DNA from: Pseudomonas brassicacearum
GTDB taxonomy: Bacteria > Pseudomonadota > Gammaproteobacteria > Pseudomonadales > Pseudomonadaceae
Reading direction: 5' to 3'
NCBI RefSeq assembly: GCF_000585995.1
Contig: NZ_CP007410.1
Coordinates: forward strand, 731,001-795,000
DNA length: 64,000 bases
The notes beneath the pieces are model-generated. The model was not told where the DNA came from, searched no databases, and saw only the letters and a program-made list of their open reading frames with translations. Position numbers and translations under genes: made by a program. Below, piece by piece: positions 20,756 to 30,115 of the stretch (the first letter of the stretch is position 1; each line of letters starts with the position of its first letter).

Positions 20756-21313
20756 ATGAGCGAAAGCCCACGGGAGGTCGCCCACCGGGTGGCCTCGGAT
20801 GCCGAGCTGATCGCTTGGGTCGACGAGCACGACAACCTGCTCGGCAGCCTGGTGCGTGCCGATCTGCGTGAGCGTGGCCTGATCGGACGCGGCACCTACA
20901 TCATGCTGTTCAACTCCGCCGGTGAGCTGTGCGTGCATCGGCGTACCCTGAGCAAGGCGATCTACCCGGGGTTCTGGGACGTGGCGGCGGGCGGCATGGT
21001 GCAGGCGGACGAGACCTACGCCGAATCCGCCGCCCGTGAGCTGGCCGAGGAACTGGGTGTGAGCGGCGTCGAACTGACGGCCCACGACCATTTTTATTTC
21101 GAAGACCCCGGCAGTCGCCTGTGGTGCTCGGCCTTTTCGGCCGTGTGGGACGGCCCGCTGATCCTGCAACCCGAAGAAGTCCTCGAGGCGCGTTTCCTGC
21201 CGGTCGAACAGGTGCTCGATGAAATCCAGCGCAAGCCTTACTGCCCGGACTCTCTGGCGGCGCTTGAGCGCTATTTGCGCAGCCATGGCGATGGCGTCGC
21301 AAAGAAGCTATAA
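20756..21313 (+). CDS. Nudix hydrolase, YfcD-like
   Basis: 185-residue Nudix enzyme, probably hydrolysing a nucleoside-diphosphate-linked substrate. A perfect Nudix box (G-x5-E-x7-RE-U-x-EE-x-G-U) occupies residues 80-102. The overall sequence, including the FYFEDPGSRLWCSAFSA segment, resembles E. coli YfcD. It follows the DUF2333 gene by three bases. Substrate unknown. Confidence 0.93.
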   Translation: MSESPREVAHRVASDAELIAWVDEHDNLLGSLVRADLRERGLIGRGTYIMLFNSAGELCVHRRTLSKAIYPGFWDVAAGGMVQADETYAESAARELAEELGVSGVELTAHDHFYFEDPGSRLWCSAFSAVWDGPLILQPEEVLEARFLPVEQVLDEIQRKPYCPDSLAALERYLRSHGDGVAKKL

Positions 21314-21481
21314 ATTGGCGCCGATTGGCCCTTAGCAAGTTGGCTTTTTGCCGTTACACTGCGCGACTTTTCAAGCTGAACCGGCGTCTGCGGTCCAGTA
21401 GCGCTGCCCCTGCCTGAGTGGGGCTTCGCGGTCGGGGCCTGTGCTCCTCGACCAGTCTTCGTCCTCCCAAGAGGATTGCCG

Positions 21482-21853
21482 GTGGCCAAAAAAGCCGCAT
21501 CCTTCGCCGCCCTGGGCGGCCTGGTATTTTCTACCGACGCCGGTCGTCATTGCCCTGATTGCCGTCAACCGGTGGATGCCTGCATCTGCAAACAGACCGC
21601 CATCCCCGAAGGTGACGGCATCGCTCGCGTGCGCCGTGAAAGCAAAGGCCGTGGCGGCAAGACGGTGACCACGATCACCGGCGTGCCGTTGGCCGAAGAC
21701 GCGCTCAAGGAACTGGCCACCACGTTGAAGAAACGCTGTGGCACGGGTGGTGCGTTGAAAGACGGCATCATCGAGATCCAGGGCGATCACGTCGAGCTGT
21801 TGCTGGCGGAACTGACCAAACACGGTTTCAAGGCAAAGAAATCCGGCGGCTAG
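21482..21853 (+). CDS. SUI1/YciH-family translation factor
   Basis: A 123-residue eIF1-like protein thought to affect start-codon fidelity. The start is the GTG at 21482 (MAKKAASFAALGGLVFSTD), seven bases after AGAGGA; a TTG two codons earlier is less likely. An N-terminal zinc-binding cluster (CPDC ... CICK) precedes the SUI1 fold with TITGVPL and KKRCGTGGALKDGIIEIQGD. Corresponds to PA4840. Confidence 0.94.
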   Translation: MAKKAASFAALGGLVFSTDAGRHCPDCRQPVDACICKQTAIPEGDGIARVRRESKGRGGKTVTTITGVPLAEDALKELATTLKKRCGTGGALKDGIIEIQGDHVELLLAELTKHGFKAKKSGG

Positions 21854-21857
21854 CAGC

Positions 21858-21926
21858 CTCTGTGAAAACCACCCTCGGCTTGATCCGAACCCAGCGTTCG
21901 AGGTCGCCCACATGGTTTTCACAGAG
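21858..21926. repeat. Perfect 14-bp inverted repeat downstream of the SUI1 gene
   Basis: CTCTGTGAAAACCA at 21858-21871 is repeated as its exact reverse complement at 21913-21926, with 41 bases between. It lies between the SUI1 stop and speA. There is no T run, so it is not an obvious intrinsic terminator; a repeat element or leader structure are alternatives. Confidence 0.8.
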
Positions 21927-22064
21927 CCTGTTCTGAACGGGTTTCTAAACTCAGCGCTGCGAGCAGGGTCTACCCTGCTGACAGACAATTCGTCATTTTC
22001 ACTCTTTAGACTGCGCCAGCCTCCGACCGGATGGTGCATTTTGACTTCTTTATAGGGGACTTCG

Positions 22065-23978
22065 ATGTCCGTACGACGCACACGCAAAGACGATGGCAGC
22101 CAATGGACAGTTGCGGACAGCCGCAGTGTTTACGGGATTCGCCATTGGGGGGCCGGGTATTTCGCGATCAATGACGCCGGTCGCGTCGAAGTTCGTCCGA
22201 ACGGCCCCGACAGCTCGCCCATCGACCTGTTCGAGCAAGTCGACCAGTTGCGCCAGAGCGGCCTGTCGCTGCCCCTGTTGGTGCGCTTCCCCGACATCCT
22301 GCAAGACCGTGTGCGTCAGCTCACTGGCGCGTTCGACAGCAACATCGCGCGCCTGGAATACCAGAGCCAGTACACCGCGCTCTATCCGATCAAGGTTAAC
22401 CAGCAGGAAGCGGTGATCGAAAACATCATCGCCACCCAGAACGTCTCCATCGGCCTGGAAGCCGGTTCCAAACCTGAACTGTTGGCCGTGTTGGCCCTGG
22501 CGCCGAAGGGCGGGACCATCGTCTGCAACGGTTACAAGGACCGCGAGTTCATCCGTCTGGCGCTGATGGGCCAGAAGCTGGGTCACAACGTGTTCATCGT
22601 GATCGAGAAAGAGTCCGAAGTCGGCCTGGTGATCGAAGAGGCCGCCGCCCTGAAGGTCAAGCCACAGGTGGGCCTGCGGGTGCGCCTGTCGTCCCTGGCC
22701 TCGAGCAAGTGGGCCGATACCGGTGGCGAGAAGTCCAAGTTCGGTTTGTCGGCCGCTCAGCTGCTGTCGGTGGTCGAGCGTTTCCGCGCCGCCGGCCTGG
22801 ACCAGGGCATCCGCCTGCTGCACTTCCACATGGGCTCGCAGATCGCCAACCTGGCGGACTACCAGCACGGCTTCAAGGAGGCGATCCGTTACTACGGTGA
22901 ACTGCGCAACCTCGGCCTGCCGGTGGATCACATCGACGTCGGTGGTGGCCTGGGTGTGGACTACGACGGTACGCACTCGCGCAATGCCAGTTCGATCAAC
23001 TACGACATGGACGATTACGCCGGTGTCGTGGTCGGCATGCTCAAGGAGTTCTGCGACGCCCAGAGCCTGCCACATCCGCACATCTTCTCCGAAAGCGGCC
23101 GCTCCCTGACCGCCCACCACGCGATGCTGGTGGTGCAGGTGACCGACGTCGAGAAACACCACGACGACGTGCCGGTGATCGACAACAAGCAGGAACTGCC
23201 GGAAACCGTGCAATGGCTGGTTGACCTGCTGGGCCCGACCGATATCGAGATGGTCACCGAGACCTACTGGCGCGCCACGCACTACATGAGCGACGTGGCC
23301 TCCCAGTATGCCGATGGCAAGCTGACCCTGGCGGAGAAAGCCTTGGCCGAGCAGTGCTATTTCGCCGTGTGCCGGCGCCTGCACAACTCGTTGAAGGCCC
23401 GCCAGCGTTCCCATCGCCAGGTGCTCGATGAGCTCAACGACAAGCTCGCCGATAAGTACATCTGCAACTTCTCGGTATTCCAGAGCCTGCCGGACACCTG
23501 GGCCATCGGCCAGGTGCTGCCGATCCTCCCGTTGCATCGCCTGGACGAAGAGCCGCTGCGCCGTGCCGTGCTGCAAGACCTGACCTGTGACTCCGACGGC
23601 AAGATCAAGCAATACGTCGATGAGCAGAGCATCGAGACCAGCCTGCCGGTCCATTCCCTCAATCCAGGCGAAGACTACCTACTGGGCATCTTCCTGGTGG
23701 GCGCCTACCAGGAAATCCTCGGCGACATGCACAACCTGTTCGGCGACACCGACTCGGTGAACATCTACCAGAACGCCGACGGCAGCGTGTACCACGCCGG
23801 TATCGAAACCCACGACACCATCGAAGACATGCTGCGCTACGTGCACCTGTCGCCGGAGGAGTTGATGACGCATTACCGCGACAAGTGCGCCAGCGCCCGC
23901 ATCAGCGCCGCCGAGCGTACCCAGTTCCTGGATGCGTTGCGCCTGGGGCTGACTCGCTCGTCCTACCTGTCTTCCTGA
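22065..23978 (+). CDS. speA: Biosynthetic arginine decarboxylase
   Basis: PLP- and Mg-dependent enzyme converting arginine to agmatine for putrescine synthesis. The 637-residue product has the usual length, with the PLP lysine in [10 protein letters not shown] (Lys110), the phosphate-binding region [22 protein letters not shown], and the C-terminal CDSDGK and [14 protein letters not shown] segments. Terminator follows. Synteny matches PA4839. Confidence 0.98.
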   Translation: MSVRRTRKDDGSQWTVADSRSVYGIRHWGAGYFAINDAGRVEVRPNGPDSSPIDLFEQVDQLRQSGLSLPLLVRFPDILQDRVRQLTGAFDSNIARLEYQSQYTALYPIKVNQQEAVIENIIATQNVSIGLEAGSKPELLAVLALAPKGGTIVCNGYKDREFIRLALMGQKLGHNVFIVIEKESEVGLVIEEAAALKVKPQVGLRVRLSSLASSKWADTGGEKSKFGLSAAQLLSVVERFRAAGLDQGIRLLHFHMGSQIANLADYQHGFKEAIRYYGELRNLGLPVDHIDVGGGLGVDYDGTHSRNASSINYDMDDYAGVVVGMLKEFCDAQSLPHPHIFSESGRSLTAHHAMLVVQVTDVEKHHDDVPVIDNKQELPETVQWLVDLLGPTDIEMVTETYWRATHYMSDVASQYADGKLTLAEKALAEQCYFAVCRRLHNSLKARQRSHRQVLDELNDKLADKYICNFSVFQSLPDTWAIGQVLPILPLHRLDEEPLRRAVLQDLTCDSDGKIKQYVDEQSIETSLPVHSLNPGEDYLLGIFLVGAYQEILGDMHNLFGDTDSVNIYQNADGSVYHAGIETHDTIEDMLRYVHLSPEELMTHYRDKCASARISAAERTQFLDALRLGLTRSSYLSS

Positions 23979-24027
23979 GGGAAAGACCCACAAGATTACA
24001 GCCTCAGCCTTTTCGGCTGATTAACAC

Positions 24028-24098
24028 CGCCCTCCAGGGCTGTCAGAAACTACACCGCATGTTGCGGGATTTTTCGGACAGTTCTGGAGGGCGTTTTT
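24028..24098 (+). terminator. Intrinsic terminator after speA
   Basis: CGCCCTCCAG and CTGGAGGGCG form a perfect 10-bp outer stem, extended by an inner CTGTC/GACAG pair, followed by five T. A smaller CAGCC-TTTTC-GGCTG hairpin precedes it at about 24004-24019. Confidence 0.88.
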
Positions 24099-24249
24099 AT
24101 TTGTGCCGCCGTTATTTCCGAACCTTGGTGCATTTAACCGGCGATGTCCTTATTTCGTGTAGTCCCTTTCCTAACTTGTACTTGGGCCCTCTACTCGGCC
24201 ATGGCTCTCAGCGAGAATCCCCGGCCGCCCCTCCTGTAGAGAAACGCCG

Positions 24250-25572
24250 ATGTCCGATCCAGCCTGCGAGCCAGTCTTTCATCTGGAGATAGCCGGTCTG
24301 CCCGAACCCTTTGTCGTCGTGGCCTTCACGGGTAGCGAAGCCATCAGCGAGCCCTTCGTTTATGAAGTGGAGCTGTTGAACAGCGACCCGACCCTGGACT
24401 TGGCGGGCCTGCTGTACCGCAGCGTCTGGTTGAGTTTCGGGGCGCCGGGCCGGGGCGTGCATGGGCAGCTTCATGAGCTGGTCCAGCACCGTCATGGCGG
24501 CGGTTGTCGGGTGCGTATCGGGCCGACGCTGGCTTGCCTGGCACAGCGGTTCAATCAACGGGTATTCAGTGCCCGTTCGGTGCCACAGATTCTCCGCCAG
24601 GTGCTCAAGGCCCATGGCATCAGCGGGCGCGGCCTGTGCCTGGACTTGAGCGGTGATTATCCGCTGCGGGATTTCTGCACCCAATATCGGGAGTCGGACC
24701 TGCAGTTTCTTCAGCGCGTGTGCGCCGAGGCGGGTATTCATTTCCATTTCGAGCACGCCCGGGATGGGCATTGCCTGGTGTTCGCGGACAGTGCGGGCAG
24801 TTTTCCCTCCATTGGCGAGGCGATTCATGCGGGCGACAGGCAGGCCACTGCGGTGCGGACCTTCAGCGTGCAGACCGATGTGTTGGGGGAGCAGATTGCC
24901 CAGGGCCGCAGCCATCTGATGCACTTGCATTCTGGTCGGGTGCTATCGCTGACGGCCCATCCTTTTGAAGGCTGGAATCAGCGCTGGCTGTTGACGAAGG
25001 TCGAGCATCGCGCGCAGGCGGGCGGGTATGACAATCATTTCAAGGCCATCCCCTGGGGCGTTCCGTTCACGGCGTCCCGGGTTCCCGCCAAGCCGCGCAT
25101 GGTCAGCCGGCAACGCGGCTGGGTGGTGGAAGTGGATGAGCCGACGGTGCAAAGGGCGGGTCGAGTGGCGGTGCAGTTCGACTGGGTTTATCAGGGGGAG
25201 GGGGCCAGCCCCAGTCATTGTTGGTTGCCATTGGCGCCGGAGCTGGCCGTCGATGGGGCGGGGGGTGGCTTGCGTGACGGTACCGAGGTGTTGGTGAGTT
25301 TTATCGAAGGAGACCCGGATCGGCCGTTGATCAGTGCATTCCTCGACGGGCCCGCCGCCTCGGACTTGATGGATGAGCCCTGCGCAAGCGCGAGCGCGCA
25401 CGACGCGCTCTGGTCGTCCACACCTGACCCGGTCCTGATGTCGGCGATCCTGAATGCCGAGCCGCTGGTGTTGTTGTGCCTGCTGCCCGGTGGCGGGAGC
25501 TTCAGCCCCTGCGCTCAGCCGGTGTGCACTTGCCGCCTGCTCACGCGGCGTGGCCTGGGCGTTGCTCCATGA
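24250..25572 (+). CDS. Short VgrG-type T6SS spike protein with Cys-rich tail
   Basis: 440-residue VgrG. The N-terminal gp27-like part (EAISEPFVYEVELLN, YRESDLQFLQRVCAEAGIHFHFEH) and the gp5 OB-fold (GRVAVQFDWVYQG, CWLPL, GTEVLVSFIEGDPDRPLISAF) are present. The long C-terminal beta-helix of typical 600-700-residue VgrGs is missing; instead a tail with four cysteines (Cys410, 421, 426, 428) ends the protein. The stop overlaps the adaptor start (ATGA), so the two are coupled. No other T6SS genes are in the window, so it is an orphan unit using a sheath encoded elsewhere. No clear ribosome site is visible beyond a weak GAGA. Confidence 0.88.
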   Translation: MSDPACEPVFHLEIAGLPEPFVVVAFTGSEAISEPFVYEVELLNSDPTLDLAGLLYRSVWLSFGAPGRGVHGQLHELVQHRHGGGCRVRIGPTLACLAQRFNQRVFSARSVPQILRQVLKAHGISGRGLCLDLSGDYPLRDFCTQYRESDLQFLQRVCAEAGIHFHFEHARDGHCLVFADSAGSFPSIGEAIHAGDRQATAVRTFSVQTDVLGEQIAQGRSHLMHLHSGRVLSLTAHPFEGWNQRWLLTKVEHRAQAGGYDNHFKAIPWGVPFTASRVPAKPRMVSRQRGWVVEVDEPTVQRAGRVAVQFDWVYQGEGASPSHCWLPLAPELAVDGAGGGLRDGTEVLVSFIEGDPDRPLISAFLDGPAASDLMDEPCASASAHDALWSSTPDPVLMSAILNAEPLVLLCLLPGGGSFSPCAQPVCTCRLLTRRGLGVAP

Positions 25573-26366
25573 GCGCTGCCGCCCTGTCTGGGCCATCGTC
25601 GCATTGGCTGCTGCTCGACGTACCGGGCGCACCCGAGGCGACGCGGCTTGTGCAAGAGCAATTCACCGAGGTCCGGCGGTTTGTCTTGTTCGAAGACACC
25701 GAATTGCACGGGCTTCGGGAGCACAGTCCGCTGCTGATGGACCTGCGGCAATCGCCCGCGCTGGCCAGCCTCTGTCATCTGGATGCGCGTTCCTGGCCGG
25801 GGTTGTTAGTGGTCAGCCCGGCGCCAGCCGCGCAACTGCTGGCGCATCTGCGTCGCATGCTCACCGTAACGTTGGGCCTGCACCACAAGGCCTTGCTGAG
25901 CTATTACAACCCGCACACCGCCAGCTATTTCTTCGACGGCTGCGACCCTCAGGAACTCAGTTGCTGGCTGGGTCCGATCAGCCTGTTGCGCTGGTTCGGA
26001 GGCACTTGGGCCGACCGGGCGATCGGCAGCCAGGGTTGGCAACAACTGGCCAATCCCGGCTTGCCGGTGACGGCGCTGGAGAAAGAGCACGGCCTCAGCG
26101 ACCGGCAACAAAGCCAGTTGCAGCGGTGCGTGCTGGAGCATCATGCCTGGCAATGGTCTCGTTCCATCGGGCGGGATTACCGCTTGCTCTGGGCCGACTT
26201 GCAGCAGGGGCTGGCGCTGGGGTTTACCGAGCGACCGGTGCTCGACGACTGGTTGTGGTTGCGCCTGCAATACCCCAACGCCCGGCCAGTATCGGGGCTG
26301 ATGGGCGATTCGCAGCGTGAGCGGCTCGATCATCTGCGCAAGCTGTGGCAAGACCACCCGGATTGA
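25569..26366 (+). CDS. DUF4123 T6SS effector adaptor
   Basis: 265 residues from the ATG at 25569 that overlaps the vgrG stop. The N-terminal half matches DUF4123 chaperones, which load effectors onto a cognate VgrG (HWLLLDVPGAP, LREHSPLLMDLR, SYYNPHTASYFFDG, LGPISLLRWFGGTW). The gene downstream is convergent (a MATE exporter four bases away), so the usual effector that follows such an adaptor is absent. Confidence 0.85.
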   Translation: MSAAALSGPSSHWLLLDVPGAPEATRLVQEQFTEVRRFVLFEDTELHGLREHSPLLMDLRQSPALASLCHLDARSWPGLLVVSPAPAAQLLAHLRRMLTVTLGLHHKALLSYYNPHTASYFFDGCDPQELSCWLGPISLLRWFGGTWADRAIGSQGWQQLANPGLPVTALEKEHGLSDRQQSQLQRCVLEHHAWQWSRSIGRDYRLLWADLQQGLALGFTERPVLDDWLWLRLQYPNARPVSGLMGDSQRERLDHLRKLWQDHPD

Positions 26367-26370
26367 AACG

Positions 26371-27720
26371 TTATAGGGCGTGGGCGCCGAGCCAGCCGTC
26401 GCGTCGCTGCAAGTGCCAGGCGATAGCACCGAGGGTCAGGCTGCGCAAGGCCATGAACAGCAAAAACGTGATCCACAACCCGTGGTTACCCAACCCTTGC
26501 AGCGACCAGGCGACAGGCAACGTCAACACCAGGGTCAGCAACATGCCGTTGCGCATTTCCCGGGCGCGGGTGGCGCCAATGAACAGGCCATCGAGCAGAT
26601 AGCTCCAGACCGCAATCAGCGGCAGGGTCGCCAGGTACGGCAGGTAGCGATAAGCCGTGTCGCGCACGTCGGGGATGTTGGTTTGCATCGCGATGAACCA
26701 GTGGCCGGCGAGCAGAAACAGCAGCGCAAAGCCGACGCTGGCGATCAGTGACCAACCACCGGCCACCACCAGCGAGCGGCGCAGGGCCAGCCGGTCGCGG
26801 GCGCCGATGGCATGACCACACAGCGCTTCGACGGCATGGGCCAAGCCATCCAGGGCGTGGGCGGTCAGCAGCAGGCCATTGAGCAGCAGGGCATTGGCGG
26901 CCACGGTCGCATCCCCCAGGCGTGCGCCCTGCACCGTGATCAGGAAAAATACCGCTTGCAGCACCAGGCTGCGGATGAAGATGTCACGGTTCACCGCCAG
27001 TAGCGGACGCCAGCTCTGCCACAACCCCAGGGCGGCCCAGGCAATCTGTCCCGGCCAGGCGCGGAGTGTCTGGCGAGTCAGGGCCAGGCCGACCAGCGCC
27101 CCCGTCCACTCGGCGATCACCGACGCCCGGGCCGAACCGGTCACGCCCCAGTCCAGGCCAATCACGAACCACAGGTTGAGGGCGATGTTGACCAGGTTGG
27201 TCACCAACAGGATTGCCAACGGCGCCCGGGCATTCTGGGCACCGAGGAACCAGCCCACCAGCGCATAACTGGCCAGCGCCGCCGGCAGGCCGAACAGCCG
27301 GGTGTGAAAGAAGTCCTGGGTCAACTGGTTGAGCTCGGCGGACGGCTGCATGAAGTGCAAAGCCACACCACTCAACGGCACGCCGACGGCACCCAGCAGC
27401 ACCGCCAAGCCCATCGCCAGCAGCAAGCCTTGCAACAACACCTGGCGCAACGCCGCTCCATCTCCACGCCCGGCGGCTTGGGCCGCGAACCCGGTGGAAC
27501 CCATGCGCAAGAAACCCATGGCCCACGCCAACACCGTATACAAACTCGCCCCGACCGCCACCGCGCCCAACTGATGGGCATGGGGCAAATGGCCGATGAC
27601 GGTGCTGTCCACCAACGCCACCAGCGGCACGGAAATATTCGAAAGAATCATCGGCGCAGCCAACGCCCAGACCCGGCGATGGGTGAGGCGGTCGCGCCAG
27701 TCGGTGATCAGGTTGGACAT
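26371..27720 (-). CDS. MATE-family efflux transporter, DinF-like
   Basis: Inner-membrane Na+ or H+ driven exporter of 449 residues with about 12 hydrophobic helices in two MatE halves (LAAPMILSNISVPLVALVD at the N-terminus; LLLNGLLLTAHALDGLAHA in the second half). Similar in plan to DinF. Convergent with the DUF4123 gene. Substrate unknown. Confidence 0.9.
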   Translation of the reverse strand: MSNLITDWRDRLTHRRVWALAAPMILSNISVPLVALVDSTVIGHLPHAHQLGAVAVGASLYTVLAWAMGFLRMGSTGFAAQAAGRGDGAALRQVLLQGLLLAMGLAVLLGAVGVPLSGVALHFMQPSAELNQLTQDFFHTRLFGLPAALASYALVGWFLGAQNARAPLAILLVTNLVNIALNLWFVIGLDWGVTGSARASVIAEWTGALVGLALTRQTLRAWPGQIAWAALGLWQSWRPLLAVNRDIFIRSLVLQAVFFLITVQGARLGDATVAANALLLNGLLLTAHALDGLAHAVEALCGHAIGARDRLALRRSLVVAGGWSLIASVGFALLFLLAGHWFIAMQTNIPDVRDTAYRYLPYLATLPLIAVWSYLLDGLFIGATRAREMRNGMLLTLVLTLPVAWSLQGLGNHGLWITFLLFMALRSLTLGAIAWHLQRRDGWLGAHAL

Positions 27721-27790
27721 GCGGGCTCCTTGATGGAGCGCGATTGTAGCGGGTTCTCACCTGATCGTTCCCTGCGGAACTTGGATTCAT

Positions 27791-27923
27791 TGTGGCGAGG
27801 GGATTTATCCCCGCTGGGCTGCGCAGCAGCCCCTTGAAGGTTGGATTCAATGAATCTGACACACTGCAGTGTCTGGTTTTGGGGCTGCTTCGCAGCCCAG
27901 CGGGGATAAATCCCCTCGCCACA
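27791..27923. repeat. Long palindromic repeat, GTGGCGAGGGGATTTATCCCC family
   Basis: Arms of about 43 bases, starting TGTGGCGAGGGGATTTATCC and continuing through CGCTGGGCTGCGCAGCAGCCCC, are repeated inverted across a 47-base centre. A second REP family in this window, related to 43492-43582 and 56111-56203. Lies between the MATE gene and a small membrane protein gene. Confidence 0.93.
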
Positions 27924-27955
27924 AGGTTGTGTTCGGCTTGGGATCGCTGGGTGCT

Positions 27956-28249
27956 TTAGTGAATGATCCAACTCAGCAACCACAACCCCAGCACCAACCA
28001 GATGATCCCCATGACGATCGATGCCCGCATGAACGCGCGGATCGCTGAGTACAGCAACATCAGCCCGAGGATCAACGCGAGGATGCTGATGATCGAGGCG
28101 TCCATGCCCAGGGTGCGCGACAGGCCATCGACGAAGTTGCCGCCGGCATTGGCCAGGGTGTTGAACAGGCCGCTGAGCAGGTCGACGATGAAACGGATCA
28201 CCGAACCGAGTGCCTGGCCGAGCCATTCGAAAAAGCTTTCTACCTGCAT
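27956..28249 (-). CDS. Small conserved-type inner-membrane protein
   Basis: 97 residues with an amphipathic N-terminus (MQVESFFEWLGQALGSVIRF) and two hydrophobic helices near the C-terminus (ISILALILGLMLLYSAI, IVMGIIWLVLGLWLLSWII). No family recognised. Divergent from the MazG-like gene. Coding is supported by clean codon structure and an amphipathic-plus-membrane design rather than by homology. Confidence 0.7.
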   Translation of the reverse strand: MQVESFFEWLGQALGSVIRFIVDLLSGLFNTLANAGGNFVDGLSRTLGMDASIISILALILGLMLLYSAIRAFMRASIVMGIIWLVLGLWLLSWIIH

Positions 28250-28413
28250 ATGTGCATCCTGATGGGAGGGAATCTACGTTGAGCCGTTGGCTCCTGATTG
28301 TAGGAGCTATGGCGGCCGAGATCGTTCGATTATGGGGCAAACCGCCGCTTCGTATCGAGACTCTTGCCTTCCCCCGTTATCCCCCGGAAGCTATGCGCAT
28401 TCAGGAGAGCCCG

Positions 28414-28719
28414 ATGAACCTTGTTGAACTGACCGAACGCCTGCACGCCATTCGTGACCGTAACGACTGGCGTCAATTCCACAGCCCGAAAAACCTCGCC
28501 ATGGCCGCCAGTGTGGAGATGGCTGAGCTGGTGGAGATTTTCCAGTGGCTGACCGAGGACCAGTCGCGCCAGCTGCCGGCGGACAAATTGGCTCACGCCG
28601 GGCAGGAGGTCGGTGACATCGTCTTGTACCTGCTGCTGTTGTGCAGCGAGCTGGGGCTGGACATGGACGCTGTGGTGCGCAGCAAGTTGGCGGACAGTGA
28701 GCGGCGGTTCGGCCAATGA
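28414..28719 (+). CDS. MazG-like nucleotide pyrophosphohydrolase
   Basis: 101 residues from the ATG at 28414 after AGGAGAG. The all-alpha MazG/RS21-C6 fold is shown by FHSPKNLAMAASVEMAELVE and the metal-binding EVGDIVLYLLLL helix (ExxE ... D). Probably removes damaged or unwanted dNTPs. Its stop overlaps cmoM by four bases (ATGA). Confidence 0.9.
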   Translation: MNLVELTERLHAIRDRNDWRQFHSPKNLAMAASVEMAELVEIFQWLTEDQSRQLPADKLAHAGQEVGDIVLYLLLLCSELGLDMDAVVRSKLADSERRFGQ

Positions 28720-29465
28720 GCGACCGTCATTTCGATCAGCTCGCCACCCGGTTTGCCGAAAAAATCTACGGAGGGGCCAAGGGCGCGATCCGCCTGGCGG
28801 TGCTCCAGGCCGATCTGCTGGAAAGCTTGCCGCAGCGGCCATTACGCGTGCTAGATATCGGCGCCGGCCTGGGTCACATGTCGTTGTGGCTGGCCGAGCG
28901 CGGTCACCAGGTGACCTTGGCCGAGCCGGCCGAGCCCATGCTCGAAGGCGCCCGCCAGCGTTTCGCCGATGCCGGACAGAGCGCCACGTTCATCCAGGCG
29001 CCGTGGCAGGCGCTGCTCGGCCAGCTCACTGAACCGTACGACCTGGTGCTGTGTCACGCGGTGCTGGAATGGCTGGCCGAGCCCCATGCGATCCTGCCAG
29101 TGCTGCATCAACTCACGGTCCCCGGTGGCTGGTTGTCCCTGGCGTTCTACAATCGCGACGCGCTGGTCTATCGCAACCTGCTCAAGGGGCATTTCCGTAA
29201 GTTGCGCAAAAACGACATGGCCGGTGAAAAACAGAGCCTGACGCCGCAACAACCCCTTGATCCACGGGAATTGGCGGCGCAACTTGAAGGCGTGTGGCAG
29301 GTCGAAAGCCAAAGTGGCGTGCGGGTTTTCCATGACTACATGCCGGTGGAGTTCCAGGCTCGCGTAGAGCTTGCGCAGTTACTGGAAATGGAACTGGCCC
29401 ACCGTCGCCATCCGGCGTTTGCCGGGTTGGGACGTTATCTGCACTGGATCTGCCGTCCAGTGTGA
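28716..29465 (+). CDS. cmoM: tRNA 5-carboxymethoxyuridine methyltransferase
   Basis: SAM-dependent enzyme that methylates cmo5U34 to mcmo5U in certain tRNAs. The 249-residue sequence follows E. coli CmoM (SmtA) from end to end: FAEKIYGGAKGAIRLA, the SAM loop VLDIGAGLGHMSLWLAERGH, LCHAVLEWLAEP, LAFYNRDALVYRNLL and GVRVFHDYMP. Coupled to the MazG-like gene. Confidence 0.94.
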   Translation: MSDRHFDQLATRFAEKIYGGAKGAIRLAVLQADLLESLPQRPLRVLDIGAGLGHMSLWLAERGHQVTLAEPAEPMLEGARQRFADAGQSATFIQAPWQALLGQLTEPYDLVLCHAVLEWLAEPHAILPVLHQLTVPGGWLSLAFYNRDALVYRNLLKGHFRKLRKNDMAGEKQSLTPQQPLDPRELAAQLEGVWQVESQSGVRVFHDYMPVEFQARVELAQLLEMELAHRRHPAFAGLGRYLHWICRPV

Positions 29466-29477
29466 CCGGAGAGCGAA

Positions 29478-30095
29478 ATGAAAGGTCGTTCAGGGTTGTT
29501 GATGCTGTGCCTGGGACTGGCGGCTTGCCAGGGCAGCAACCCATATGTCGCCACTTCCAATCCGCTGCCACCGGCGCCACCCGAAGCCGCCACGGTGTTC
29601 GACCGTAGCGCCTACCCCGCACCGCCCCGTGACTACGGGCGCTATCGCAGTTGGGCCTGGCTCAACGGGCAACTGCCACCGGGCACTGCCTGGGCGGACT
29701 CGGCCCAGGTGGCCGAGGCGGTGAGCAACGCCTTGGATCAGCGTGGCCTGCGCCCGCTGCATGACAACCGGCCGGCCGACCTGTTCGTCAGCGCCGATTT
29801 ACGCTTGGAGACCCGCGTGCGTCAGGTTCGCGATGACTACGATACGGGTTACTACGGCGGCTATAACCGTTATGACCGTTACGGGCCTGGCTATGGGGCG
29901 TATCACACGGTGCCGATGGTGCGCACGTATCAGGAGCAGGTCGTGGTGGTTCGGGTGAATTTGTTCGATGCGCGCAATGGTCAGCCGGTGTGGAGCGCCA
30001 GTGCCGAGACCGGCCAGCGTGGCAGTCAGAGCGAGCGCACCGACGCCATTCGCGAAGCGGTGGAAAAAGCCATGTCGGCTTATCCGCCAAGTTGA
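29478..30095 (+). CDS. DUF4136 lipoprotein (first of a tandem pair)
   Basis: 205 residues with a lipoprotein signal and lipobox LAAC (Cys18). DUF4136 core: [30 protein letters not shown] and [24 protein letters not shown] Tyr/Gly/Arg-rich insert ([18 protein letters not shown]) interrupts it. Twelve bases after cmoM and 20 before a paralogue. Envelope role unknown. Confidence 0.88.
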   Translation: MKGRSGLLMLCLGLAACQGSNPYVATSNPLPPAPPEAATVFDRSAYPAPPRDYGRYRSWAWLNGQLPPGTAWADSAQVAEAVSNALDQRGLRPLHDNRPADLFVSADLRLETRVRQVRDDYDTGYYGGYNRYDRYGPGYGAYHTVPMVRTYQEQVVVVRVNLFDARNGQPVWSASAETGQRGSQSERTDAIREAVEKAMSAYPPS

Positions 30096-30115
30096 TTACG
30101 CAACGGAGAAAAACC

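Noticed and set aside
22050..23654. 534-residue minus-strand open frame
   Set aside because: Antisense to speA.
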